The translations under genes were made by a program, and so were the position numbers. The notes beneath the pieces are model-generated. The model saw only the letters and a program-made list of their open reading frames with translations, did not search any database and was not told the origin of the DNA. From Gottschalkiaceae bacterium SANA (GTDB taxonomy: Bacteria > Bacillota > Clostridia > Tissierellales > GPF-1), in assembly GCA_036323355.1 (NCBI GenBank), contig AP028876.1, forward strand, positions 806,001 to 870,000: 64,000 nt of DNA, given 5' to 3'. Below, piece by piece: positions 1 to 8,979 of the stretch (position 1 is the stretch's first letter; each line of letters starts with the position of its first letter).

Positions 1-237
1 CGCCAGAAGACTGGTGGTGAGTTGCTTGTTAATGATCAGAATGCACAGGTGACCTTTGAACCTAAATTTTTTATGCCTGTTGAGAAAGCGGAACTGTATC
101 AGCAATTGAATCAACTGGGTCAAGAAGTGGTTACGATTGAAATGAATCCCCTTACCCTGTATGCGGAAGATGCTTTTTATTATGAGATTGCTCAATTTGA
201 AAGCAGAAAGCTGAAGATTTATTCCATGTCGATCTAG
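1..237 (+). CDS. C-terminal end of an unrecognised protein (5' partial)
   Basis: The frame is already open at the first base and ends with TAG at 235-237, so this is the last 78 codons of a gene that starts outside the window. The visible tail has no signal peptide, membrane segment or motif I can assign, and it ends in a short basic stretch. A hairpin terminator follows directly and closes the transcription unit. No function is proposed. Confidence 0.6.
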   Translation, partial: RQKTGGELLVNDQNAQVTFEPKFFMPVEKAELYQQLNQLGQEVVTIEMNPLTLYAEDAFYYEIAQFESRKLKIYSMSI

Positions 238-260
238 GAAGCGAAAGCTTCCTTTTTTTT
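236..260 (+). terminator. Rho-independent terminator
   Basis: AGGAAGC and GCTTCCT arms enclose a GAAA tetraloop and are followed by a run of T at 254-260. It sits on the stop codon of the upstream partial gene and insulates the addB-like gene. Confidence 0.85.
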
Positions 261-320
261 ATGGAAAATCGAATTCTTGGATATGGTAAAATAGAAGAAG
301 TGAAGGAAGGGGGCAGTCGG

Positions 321-2798
321 ATGAATCAATTACAGCATATTTTTGAGTCGATGCCTTTACAAGAAAAATGGATAGTTGGCCAAAATGTTAGACAGATTTA
401 CCAATGGATTCGAGAGTTGGCATTACAAGGTGTTCCAGCCTTGAATTATCGAGTCATGAGTTTTCAAATGTTGGCAGAGGAATGGAATCAGGGTTTGGAA
501 AATCCAGGCCAATATGCCCATATGGATGAACGACTTTTGGCGGTTGGCGAGCAGGTTAGCCGCTTGCAGCCACAGCTTGGTTACTATGGACATGTGACAA
601 TCGGTATTCATTGGGTGGAAGCGCTGGTGGATGCGATGGATGAATTGAGATTGATTGGTCTTGAAGGTCAGAATTTTCCAATTTCTGCATTTTCTAATCA
701 GGAAAAAGCGAAGGACTTGAAATTGATTTTGACAGCCTATGAAGAATGGCTGATCCGTGAAGATAAAATGGATGCGGTGTGCGCTTATCAGCGTGTGATG
801 AAGGAAGCAGATTGTAAACGAATAGAGAATATTGAGATTGTTATACTGGATGACGGATTTAAGCAGATGCCATTGGTAAATCAATTTCGTGAATTTTGGA
901 TGGCTCGGAACGCTAGGTTGGTTTCGGTTGGTTCAAAACCAGCCGATGAGAAGAGACCGAAGCTTTTAAAAGCCTATGGTGATCTATCTGAAATCCATCA
1001 AGTTTTTGAAACAGTCAAATCCAGTGGTGTCGGGTTTGATAAGGTGCAGATCATTGCAACGAAACCAGAACAGCTGACACGGATTACCATGATTGCAAAG
1101 CATGAGGGAATTCCCTATTCAGCCTCTTTGGGTGATGCAGTTTTTGCCTTGCCGACAGCGAGAAAATGGATTTTTGATACCTTGGATCTGATCGAGGAGG
1201 GTGACTTTTGGAAGAAAATTCCAACGACAAACGAGTTGGAAGAGGAAGTGAAAGAGGGGATCGACGCCCTTTTAAACCGATACAGAGGATATGCAGATCG
1301 ATACGGGGACTCTGCCTTTATGCGAGATATTTTTCATCAAGCGATTACTCGCGTGCGACTTAAGGGGGAACCACGTTTGCCAGGCAAACTCTATGTGACA
1401 GATCTGGCAGGAGCGGATGCCATGCAACGAAGCAAAACATTTGTTTTGGGTTTGGATCATTTGAATAGTCAAGACGGCTTGACTGACGGCCCCATTCTTT
1501 ATGATAAAGAGAGGAATCGTTTGGGTGCTGATATAGTGACGGTGCAGGATCGAAAGCGGGAGGTTGCACAAAAAAGAAAACGAGATTTGGATCGTTTACG
1601 CGGAGAAGTCTATTATTCCTATTCGTGTTTTGATGCTGTGAATTTCACTGAAAAGTTTCCATCCCCGGTAATTTTAAATCACTATACGACAGAAACCTGT
1701 CAAAAACAAGCGATGGCCTCTTATCGCATTCCGCTGAAGGATGCAATCAATCAATGGGAATGGGAGTTGGCGACCACAGCATTTCCCCAGGAGTTGGAAG
1801 ATGCATATCCAAAACTTGCAGCCGGCCGCTTTGCCCGAGCACAGCGACAGTTGGATACTTTCAATGCTTATAACGGGCAAATTGACTGGCAGGGTCAACC
1901 GGACGAAAATAAGGCACCTAGCTCTGTTACTAAATTTGAAAAGCTAGCACGATCGCCGTATCTTTATTGGATTGAAAACATTCTGGAGGTTGGGCGGGAG
2001 CCTCAACCTGATGAGCCGACCGTTTGGTTGAATGCTTTGGAGAAGGGGACGCTTTTGCATGAAATCTTTCAGGCCTATTACCAGAAGATCTTACCGAAAA
2101 TGCAGCGCCCTAATCGTCTGCGAGATGAGCAGGCTTTGATTGCCTATGCGCATAAATTGATTGAGGCCTTATCAAGAGTCAATCCGCCGAAACTTCCTGT
2201 AGCAAAGGAGGTCTTCGTTGCAGAGGTGGAACAAACCTGCCGGATTTTCTTGTCTATGGAGGAACAAAACCTAGGCGAAGATCAACCGGTTTATCAGGAG
2301 CTTGACGTATCGGGGACATTGATGATGGAGAATGGCCAAAGCCTAAGTTTGCGGGGGAAAGTGGATCGCATGGATCGAACGCCAGAGGGCAAATACCGAA
2401 TTTATGATTATAAAACAGGAAAAAGTAAATCCTATACACAGAAACAGTATTTTGTTCATGGCACCCGCCTGCAGCATGCGGTTTATGCCTTGCTTGTTGA
2501 ACAGGCAGAGTTGGGGCAAAAAGTGGAAAGTGCGGGCTACTTGTTTCCAACGCGACGCGGCAATGGAAAACGAATCATTTATCCCTCCAACGGGGTTGAG
2601 AGCCGAGGGGATGTCATTACAATCTTGTCACTCTTGAGAGATGCCTACGCTGAGGGCAGTTTTGCCCAAGGCATTATCCCTTATGCCAATCAAGAACGCG
2701 ATTATCCCGAGTTGGCGGAACAAAATCCAGTTGAGAAAAATCAAAAAGAAATCTATAACAGTATCGAAACCCTACGGGAGGTGCATGCATATGAGTAA
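321..2798 (+). CDS. AddB-like PD-(D/E)XK helicase-nuclease subunit
   Basis: 825-residue protein that probably forms, with the next gene, an AddAB/RecBCD-type exonuclease for double-strand-break end processing. The start at 321 is chosen because GGAAGGGGG lies just upstream; an in-frame ATG at 261 has no such site. The N-terminal two thirds resemble the degenerate helicase half of AddB. The C-terminal quarter carries the RecB nuclease signature: a KGTLLHEIF helix near 595, a GKVDRMD segment and then YDYKTGK near 700. It is clearly shorter than classical AddB (about 1160 residues). Where many AddB proteins have a cluster cysteine before the nuclease (CPF/CPY) this one reads RSPYLYW, so the Fe-S staple is probably absent. 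Its end overlaps the next start by 8 bp, which suggests translational coupling. Confidence 0.8.
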   Translation: MNQLQHIFESMPLQEKWIVGQNVRQIYQWIRELALQGVPALNYRVMSFQMLAEEWNQGLENPGQYAHMDERLLAVGEQVSRLQPQLGYYGHVTIGIHWVEALVDAMDELRLIGLEGQNFPISAFSNQEKAKDLKLILTAYEEWLIREDKMDAVCAYQRVMKEADCKRIENIEIVILDDGFKQMPLVNQFREFWMARNARLVSVGSKPADEKRPKLLKAYGDLSEIHQVFETVKSSGVGFDKVQIIATKPEQLTRITMIAKHEGIPYSASLGDAVFALPTARKWIFDTLDLIEEGDFWKKIPTTNELEEEVKEGIDALLNRYRGYADRYGDSAFMRDIFHQAITRVRLKGEPRLPGKLYVTDLAGADAMQRSKTFVLGLDHLNSQDGLTDGPILYDKERNRLGADIVTVQDRKREVAQKRKRDLDRLRGEVYYSYSCFDAVNFTEKFPSPVILNHYTTETCQKQAMASYRIPLKDAINQWEWELATTAFPQELEDAYPKLAAGRFARAQRQLDTFNAYNGQIDWQGQPDENKAPSSVTKFEKLARSPYLYWIENILEVGREPQPDEPTVWLNALEKGTLLHEIFQAYYQKILPKMQRPNRLRDEQALIAYAHKLIEALSRVNPPKLPVAKEVFVAEVEQTCRIFLSMEEQNLGEDQPVYQELDVSGTLMMENGQSLSLRGKVDRMDRTPEGKYRIYDYKTGKSKSYTQKQYFVHGTRLQHAVYALLVEQAELGQKVESAGYLFPTRRGNGKRIIYPSNGVESRGDVITILSLLRDAYAEGSFAQGIIPYANQERDYPELAEQNPVEKNQKEIYNSIETLREVHAYE

Positions 2799-5700
2799 GA
2801 ATCGTATTTCAATCACCGATCAACGGGAACGGGATGCAATTATTAAAAACCTGAATGAAAACTTCTTGGTGGAAGCCGGGGCCGGTTCTGGAAAAACAAC
2901 GTCCTTGAAGGGGCGCATCCTGGCTTTGATTGGAACGGGAACGCTGAAGCCGTCTCAGATTGCTGCGATTACCTTTACCAACAAGGCAGCTGGAGAGATC
3001 AAAGAACGGGTGTATGAGGGACTTTTGCAAGCCCATCAACGTGCAGAAATAGAGGAAGAGAAGCAACGCTTCTCTATGGCGGTGGATAGCTTTGATGACT
3101 TGTTTATCGGAACCATTCATAGTTTTTGTGGACGTGTATTGAAGACTTATCCCATTGAGAGTGGACTGCTTCCTGGCTTTACAGAAATGACGGATCTAGA
3201 TGAGCAGGTGGAGTTGGACCGTGCGTGGCGACAGTTTTTGTTAGACCCAGACCAGACGGCAACAGACCGGTGGCGTAAACTTGGACTATCCTTGGAATTA
3301 TTTCGACAAAACACCCAAACGGTGATTCGAAACGCCGATTTGGACTTGCCGGCAGCGGCCGTTTCTTACCCCAAGTGGGATCGGATTGAAGAATCGATTC
3401 GGGCGTGGATTGAAGAAGCAAAACCCTTTATTCCTATTGAAGAGCCAGGGGTTTCCTACGACGGTGTGCAAGAGGTTTTGTTTGAATTGGAGTTCTCTTT
3501 GACTCATCTTGATTTAAGTCAATTGGAGAATCAATGGTGGGTTCTGCAGAAGGCTGCATCCGTAAAGCCATCGAAGGTAACCTTGAAGAGATGGACCGAT
3601 AAAAAATGGGCGAAAGAATTTAAGACAACAACATTGGAAGATTTTCAGATGGAGATGGATGCGGCTAATCAAAGTTGGATGCAGGCGCAATATCCGCAAT
3701 GCATTGCACTCTTAAAGGAATTTGCAGCCTATTACGTTTCTTACAAGCGAGAGCGAAATCTGGTTAGTTTTGACGATTTGTTGCAATTGACAGCTCTTGT
3801 ACTCAAGCAGCCTGAGATTGGCAGACACTATCAGGAAGCTATTCATTGTCTTTTTATCGATGAATTTCAGGATACGGATCCCATTCAAACAGAGATTATG
3901 GATGCCATTACACGTAAAGACGGCCAGCTCCGTCAAGGAAGTCTCTTTGTTGTGGGGGATCCCAAGCAGTCCATTTATCGTTTTCGACGGGCAGACATTG
4001 AGATCTATAATCGCGTGAAGGAAAGCATGGACAAGGAAGGCGAAGTCTTACATTTAACGTCTAATTTTCGATCCGCCAACGCCCTGTCACATGCGTTAAC
4101 CCCAGTCTTTGAAAGGTGGTTCCCAAGAGAAGAGGATGCCCATCAGGCGGAGTATGCGCCGATGAATACGATAAAGGAAAAGGTGATGGAACGGAACTTG
4201 TCCATTAAACCTGGCGTATATAAGCTGGATATTCCCGAAGAAAAGAAAAAGGATGAGGCTCTTTTAGTGGAAGCAGAGGCAATTGCACAAGTGATTCGCC
4301 ATGCAGTTGATGAGGGAAATGCTAAATATGAGGACTTTTTGTTGTTGTCTCGACAGAAAAAAGGATTGGGTGTTTATGCTGAGGTCCTCACCCAGTGGGG
4401 AATTCCTGTACAGGTGACAGGAGAGAACAAGGCGGTTCAAGCGCCAGAAATTCAGGAATTGAATTATCTTTTATACTACCTGTCCGATCCAACACCTACG
4501 AATTTATATATTGTTTTACGTGGTCTGTTTTTTGGATTTTCGGAACAAGATATTTTACTCTTAAAACAGAGCGTCGGTTCTGTTTCCCTTGAAGTGGAGA
4601 GGCTTGATGGTCTTGCAGATGAGGCCTTGCGTGAACGGTTTATGGATGCGGAGCAATGGTTGAAAGCCTTGATGGCGGACAGTTTTGATTTGCCGCCAGC
4701 TGTCTTCTTTAGAAAATTGATTGTAGAATCGGGTATTCTGGCAAGTGCAGCCGACAGAAAACCAGTGCGCGGTCTTTTGATTCATCTTATGGAAGTGGTA
4801 GCGGGCTTACAGGCCCAGGGGATCTATCAACTGAAGGAGATCGTTCAGCGGATTTCCACTTATTTGACCCATGAATTAGAGGAAGAATTGGATCCTGATG
4901 GCAGCTTGAATCAGACTCGGATTATGAATGTGCACAAGTCCAAGGGACTGGAAGCGGCCATTGTTTTTCTTGTTGGTCCCATGAATAACAAGGGCAAACG
5001 CACAAGAAAGCCTTCTTGGGTGGTTCGTCGTGAAGGAGATGGGGCCAAAGGATATTTGTCACTGGCTGAACAGTTTGGGTTTGCAAGCAAACCCGTGGCA
5101 GAGCCGGCCCGATTTTCTGAGATTCAGGAGTGGGAGCAACCGTTCTTGCAAGCGGAAGAGTATCGACTTTTGTATGTTGCTGCAACGCGGGCTAAACATG
5201 CTTTGGTGATTGCTTCTATGGGGGACAACAAATACAATCCTTGGCAAGCTATTTTGCCGGCGGCTGATCAGGACATGAGAATTCCTGAAAAGTTAGAACA
5301 ACCGATGGATCAACCCATGCAAGGAGGTGTAGGTCTATGGCAGGATTGGAAAGAAGAGCGTAGGACACATAGCTATTGTGTGGTGACACCGAGCTTACAC
5401 AGCGATCGTTCGATTTTAGAAGGGGTTGAACGAGAATTTGGGGGATCAGCTGTCTTTGGCTCCTTGATTCACTTGGCCTTTGAACGCTTGATCCGTTATG
5501 GTCAAGAGGCGGCGAACCAAGTAGTTGACCAGGAAGCAATTGATCCCTTGATGAAAAGACGGGGAAAGCGGATTGTAAAGAAATTTATAAAATCGGATTT
5601 GTATGCGCGAATTCAATCAGCGAAGTCGAGGATGCCCGAGATGCGGATCACCACGAGTTTGGCGGACGGATCGCTGTTTCAAGGGGTGATCGACCTGGTT

Positions 5701-5895
5701 TTTGAAGAGGACGATGGATGGGTGATTATCGATTATAAAACCGATCACTATAAGGCGGAAGCAGATCGGCTTAAATTGGAAACCTATTATCAGTCACAGA
5801 TTCAGGCATATCGTGATGTATTTCAAGAAATCACCAAGCAAAAGGTGAAGGAAACCCAGATTTATTTCACCCATGAACCCGAACAACTGCCATGA
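2791..5895 (+). CDS. AddA-like UvrD-family helicase/exonuclease subunit
   Basis: 1034-residue SF1A helicase with a RecB-type nuclease at the C-terminus. The start at 2791 has GGGAGG upstream and overlaps the addB-like gene. Motifs in order are Walker A AGAGSGKTT (about 28-36), motif Ia TFTNKAAGEI, motif II FIDEFQDTDP (about 354), motif III VGDPKQSIYRFR (about 388), a motif V-like MNVHKSKGLEA (about 710), and motif VI YVAATRAKHAL (about 795). The nuclease core GVIDLVF...IIDYKTDHY lies near 965-985. All helicase and nuclease residues expected for an active enzyme are visible. Together with the preceding gene it would unwind and degrade duplex ends and help load RecA. Confidence 0.9.
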   Translation: MSKNRISITDQRERDAIIKNLNENFLVEAGAGSGKTTSLKGRILALIGTGTLKPSQIAAITFTNKAAGEIKERVYEGLLQAHQRAEIEEEKQRFSMAVDSFDDLFIGTIHSFCGRVLKTYPIESGLLPGFTEMTDLDEQVELDRAWRQFLLDPDQTATDRWRKLGLSLELFRQNTQTVIRNADLDLPAAAVSYPKWDRIEESIRAWIEEAKPFIPIEEPGVSYDGVQEVLFELEFSLTHLDLSQLENQWWVLQKAASVKPSKVTLKRWTDKKWAKEFKTTTLEDFQMEMDAANQSWMQAQYPQCIALLKEFAAYYVSYKRERNLVSFDDLLQLTALVLKQPEIGRHYQEAIHCLFIDEFQDTDPIQTEIMDAITRKDGQLRQGSLFVVGDPKQSIYRFRRADIEIYNRVKESMDKEGEVLHLTSNFRSANALSHALTPVFERWFPREEDAHQAEYAPMNTIKEKVMERNLSIKPGVYKLDIPEEKKKDEALLVEAEAIAQVIRHAVDEGNAKYEDFLLLSRQKKGLGVYAEVLTQWGIPVQVTGENKAVQAPEIQELNYLLYYLSDPTPTNLYIVLRGLFFGFSEQDILLLKQSVGSVSLEVERLDGLADEALRERFMDAEQWLKALMADSFDLPPAVFFRKLIVESGILASAADRKPVRGLLIHLMEVVAGLQAQGIYQLKEIVQRISTYLTHELEEELDPDGSLNQTRIMNVHKSKGLEAAIVFLVGPMNNKGKRTRKPSWVVRREGDGAKGYLSLAEQFGFASKPVAEPARFSEIQEWEQPFLQAEEYRLLYVAATRAKHALVIASMGDNKYNPWQAILPAADQDMRIPEKLEQPMDQPMQGGVGLWQDWKEERRTHSYCVVTPSLHSDRSILEGVEREFGGSAVFGSLIHLAFERLIRYGQEAANQVVDQEAIDPLMKRRGKRIVKKFIKSDLYARIQSAKSRMPEMRITTSLADGSLFQGVIDLVFEEDDGWVIIDYKTDHYKAEADRLKLETYYQSQIQAYRDVFQEITKQKVKETQIYFTHEPEQLP

Positions 5896-5907
5896 ATTCC
5901 CATGCAT

Positions 5908-5949
5908 AAATGGTCTTAAATGAGGGATATATTTAATGAGAGACCATTT
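5908..5949 (+). other. Inverted repeat, possible weak terminator
   Basis: A 9-bp perfect inverted repeat (AAATGGTCT / AGACCATTT) has an AT-rich loop containing a second short pairing. It sits between the addA-like stop and the next gene. The trailing T run is short, so it could be a weak terminator or an mRNA 3' end stabiliser. Confidence 0.45.
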
Positions 5950-5970
5950 TATGATAGAAGGGAGTAAACG

Positions 5971-6273
5971 ATGAATGGATTTGGCGTAACTCGTGTTCAT
6001 TACCATGATCCGCAACAACGGGATTTCATAGAGGCTGTAAAAGTCATTGAATTTGAAGAACGTGACGGTCGTTTGGATTTAAAAAAAGAACGAGAATGGA
6101 GCCGCAAAGCTTTGCTCAACGAAGTTAAGTTTAATCATGACGTCTTTGTTCTCTTTGATTTGGATGATCTGGGACCACATTTAGAAACCGTTGAGGTGCA
6201 GGGGCGGCGTTATTTGCGAACGGATCGCAGAATGTTTCCCCACGATTTTATAGCGGGCCTTCCCGAGTTTTAG
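5971..6273 (+). CDS. Small DUF3892-like protein, copy 1
   Basis: 100-residue soluble protein with no signal peptide or membrane segment. Its pattern is HYHDP near the N-terminus, a central helix, then a YLRTDRR segment near 80 followed by the C-terminal LPEF. This resembles the DUF3892 family, whose members end in a YLRT-x-D-N stretch; the assignment is by eye. A GAAGGGAG ribosome site precedes the ATG. The next gene is a paralogue. The biochemical role of the family is unknown. Confidence 0.7.
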   Translation: MNGFGVTRVHYHDPQQRDFIEAVKVIEFEERDGRLDLKKEREWSRKALLNEVKFNHDVFVLFDLDDLGPHLETVEVQGRRYLRTDRRMFPHDFIAGLPEF

Positions 6274-6366
6274 GCAAGGGATTGAACGGTGAATGACCCG
6301 GGTATAGGTTGAAGGCAGAGGGTAATTCACATTTGCAGTTTCTCGATTAAAGAAGGGGTTGAGTCG

Positions 6367-6669
6367 ATGAAAGGTTTAGGGATCAAGGAAGTTCACTATC
6401 ATGACCCGAATACCAGAGACTATATTGAGCGCGTAAAGGCCATGCATTTCAGAGGAGTAAGAAACTGTAAACCAACTGATGATTTGCGAGAGTATACGCG
6501 TACGGAAATTTTGGAAGAAATCCAAATGAGAGATGACGTTTACACGGTTTTAGAGGACAATCATCTTGGCCATCGTGTCAATGCGATTCATATCGGCGAG
6601 GATGATTATATCCGTACAGACCGAAAAAAAGTTGGACATGATGAAGTTGACGAGGTGAAGTTTTATTAA
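6367..6669 (+). CDS. Small DUF3892-like protein, copy 2
   Basis: 100 residues, paralogous to the preceding gene. Both start with a short MxGxGxxxVHYHDP motif, have an ERVKAMHF/EAVKVIEF strand, and carry a YIRTDRK/YLRTDRR segment near residue 80. The two genes have the same orientation and are separated by 93 bp, so they probably arose by duplication. AAGAAGGGGTTG upstream of the ATG is an acceptable ribosome site. Function unknown. Confidence 0.7.
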   Translation: MKGLGIKEVHYHDPNTRDYIERVKAMHFRGVRNCKPTDDLREYTRTEILEEIQMRDDVYTVLEDNHLGHRVNAIHIGEDDYIRTDRKKVGHDEVDEVKFY

Positions 6670-6690
6670 TACATGTACGGGAAACTGCGA

Positions 6691-6720
6691 ACCGGAAGGC
6701 CTGAGCCTTCCGGTTTTTTT
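6691..6720 (+). terminator. Rho-independent terminator
   Basis: ACCGGAAGGC / GCCTTCCGGT form a 10-bp perfect stem with a CTGA loop region, followed by a T run. It ends the DUF3892-like unit. Confidence 0.9.
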
Positions 6721-6851
6721 GTGAAGAAAAATCATGAAGCGGAAAGAACTGTTTTTCCTCGATGTAAAGGGGGTTATACCCATATATGCAATGATTTGTA
6801 AGGTTCAGGAGCTCCTTTTATTGTAAAATATAGAAAAAGGAGGTTACTTGT

Positions 6852-8921
6852 ATGGAAAAGAAAATGTGTACACCGTTTCTATTAGTTTTCATTCTGGCTA
6901 TTAGCAGTGTATCTTTTGCACTTGAAGGACCCATATTTGAAAATACAGTATTGAGTGACAATCAGGAAATTTTGTTTACCCTGCAGGGTTCGGATATTGG
7001 TGCCCCAAGCAATCTTCGAGACCTAGCCTATGACAAGGAAAATGAGCATATCTATGTTATTTTGAAGGATGGAGAGTTAGAAAACCAAGAATCTGGTGAG
7101 GAAGATCCTTCTATACACCCAGCCACCGGTTTAAAAATTCATCCGGAGTCAGGATTTCTAATCGATCCGATCTCAGGTGCTTTTATAGATCCGATAGGAG
7201 GGATGATGTATACAGACCCAATCATGATGACCCCGGTATCGCCGTTTACGTTTTATCCGATCAATCCGGTTACCGGATTGCTTCAAGATTGTCATAGTGG
7301 CGATCGAGCAATACCATTTCCTGAAAATTCGTTTGCTGGTTTTCCAACAAATCCAGCGGATCTAACAGGTATTATTGATCCTTTAACGGGGCATTCTGTA
7401 GATCCAAAGACAGGTGCCTTATATATTTTGGATGGACCTCTTTTTGGTTATTTTACCGTATTTGACCCATCTGGGATTTTGATCAGTCCGATTGGTACGA
7501 TCGTAGATAGCATTACTGGACTGCGGATCTTGCCACCCACGCAAGAATATTTAGTTGATGCAAACAATCGGTTAATTAATTCCTTGACCGGACAAATTGT
7601 AGACCCTACGACGATGCAGCCAATAGAGCCGGCACAATGGTATCCCATAAATCCAGTTACGGGAGCACCTCAAGATCCGGCAACAGGGGAAGCTATTGCA
7701 GCGAGAGGAAATCAGCGAGTCTATACCATGGATGGAGAACTAGTTGAAAAACCTGCATATCCAATCGTTGACGGCATGGAACGAAGGGGAATTGAATTCG
7801 AAGCAGGAAATACCTGGTCATTGGAGCAGGTTTATGATGCAGCAAAAGTTGTATTGACCAATCATGATGAGAATAGTGGCCTAGAGCTTTCTCTGAAAGC
7901 AAAAGGTTTTGTTGTACAAGGTGGGCAAGTGGTCTATTACCTGGGTTGTGGTGATGATGGCGACGATGAATTTATACTAGGGATGACGAATGCTGCGACC
8001 GCCGAAAATGCAATTGCCAGCGACTTAGAATTTGTTAAAGCCTATGATTTATCACCTGATGGCAGTGAGTTGATATTTGTTGGTGGTCATTTCGATGATG
8101 AGGATCTACCTGAGTATGAAATAAGCTATTTGGTTCGATATGACTTAGAGAATGAGAATGTAATAGAAGAGTATTTGATCACTGATTCACCAATTAGATA
8201 TGAGGAAGATTATTATAGTGATGTAACAGATCTGTATGCCACCGAAAGTTATATCGTATTGGTTCGTAAAGACGCTGGAAAAATGAAGGGGTATATTGAG
8301 CGATATGATTATGAGGGTAATTTTATTGATGGTGTCGAAAGTAATTATTGTGTAAGAAGAATTACAGAAGGACCCAATGGAAGTACCATTTATATGCAAA
8401 TGAAATATCCAGCACCAAATGTTACAAGTAATGATACCCTTTCAGGTGGCGACTTGGAGTTTGTTCAGATCAATTGGGATGGAAAATTAGAACTTGCTGG
8501 GCCGAAACATGTGATTCAGGAACAAACAAGAGTCGGACATACACTTGCGCGATTTACAGACAACCAATTTGGTCTTCTAAGAATGGAAGAGCCGGAAACG
8601 GGGATTGTGGATTACAAAGCTCCGATTCGATCAAAAGAGAATCTTGTAAAGTTGCAAATTCCTTATTGTGATATAAAAGCAAAACTAGAGAGTGGTGCTC
8701 GCAACTTGATGGTCGAATATCAAGGCCAAACCTTAAGTTTCCCCATGGAACTTTTTCAATGCGATGACATGCTGGCAGCCATGCCTTGCCAAGACCATGC
8801 AACTATTGAGATCATCATGCACACCCATGAAGCTGGTACTGTTACCTATGACGTGCAGTTATTTGTTGTTGAACAGGTGGATGCAATGACGAGAGTTGTG
8901 TATCGAAAAACATTACAATAA
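6852..8921 (+). CDS. Secreted repeat protein, tandem paralogue 1
   Basis: 689 residues. Residues 1-23 form a signal peptide ending near SFA-LEG. Residues about 85-290 hold at least eight short units of the type (D/N)P-x-(T/S)G, for example DPLTGHSVDPKTGAL and NPVTGAPQDPATGEA, a segment absent from the two paralogues. Residues about 320-530 look like a beta-rich, WD40/propeller-like region with an IERYDYEG and GPNGSTIYMQ unit shared by all three copies. Residues about 536-689 form the conserved C-terminal domain, with four cysteines. The start has AAAAAGGAGG upstream. It is probably an exported or surface protein. I do not recognise the family. Confidence 0.8.
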   Translation: MEKKMCTPFLLVFILAISSVSFALEGPIFENTVLSDNQEILFTLQGSDIGAPSNLRDLAYDKENEHIYVILKDGELENQESGEEDPSIHPATGLKIHPESGFLIDPISGAFIDPIGGMMYTDPIMMTPVSPFTFYPINPVTGLLQDCHSGDRAIPFPENSFAGFPTNPADLTGIIDPLTGHSVDPKTGALYILDGPLFGYFTVFDPSGILISPIGTIVDSITGLRILPPTQEYLVDANNRLINSLTGQIVDPTTMQPIEPAQWYPINPVTGAPQDPATGEAIAARGNQRVYTMDGELVEKPAYPIVDGMERRGIEFEAGNTWSLEQVYDAAKVVLTNHDENSGLELSLKAKGFVVQGGQVVYYLGCGDDGDDEFILGMTNAATAENAIASDLEFVKAYDLSPDGSELIFVGGHFDDEDLPEYEISYLVRYDLENENVIEEYLITDSPIRYEEDYYSDVTDLYATESYIVLVRKDAGKMKGYIERYDYEGNFIDGVESNYCVRRITEGPNGSTIYMQMKYPAPNVTSNDTLSGGDLEFVQINWDGKLELAGPKHVIQEQTRVGHTLARFTDNQFGLLRMEEPETGIVDYKAPIRSKENLVKLQIPYCDIKAKLESGARNLMVEYQGQTLSFPMELFQCDDMLAAMPCQDHATIEIIMHTHEAGTVTYDVQLFVVEQVDAMTRVVYRKTLQ

Positions 8922-8979
8922 CCTGGGATAAGGTTGATTAATGTAAGTGTTAGATTAAATAAAAAAAGGAGTATCTGAT

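Noticed and set aside
1360-1571. Long minus-strand frames inside the addB-like gene
   Set aside because: Shadows of a strongly supported plus-strand gene with no ribosome site or family pattern.
6771-6850. GGGTTATACCC and GGAGCTCC short hairpins before paralogue 1
   Set aside because: Short palindromes without T run or conserved context; chance is likely.
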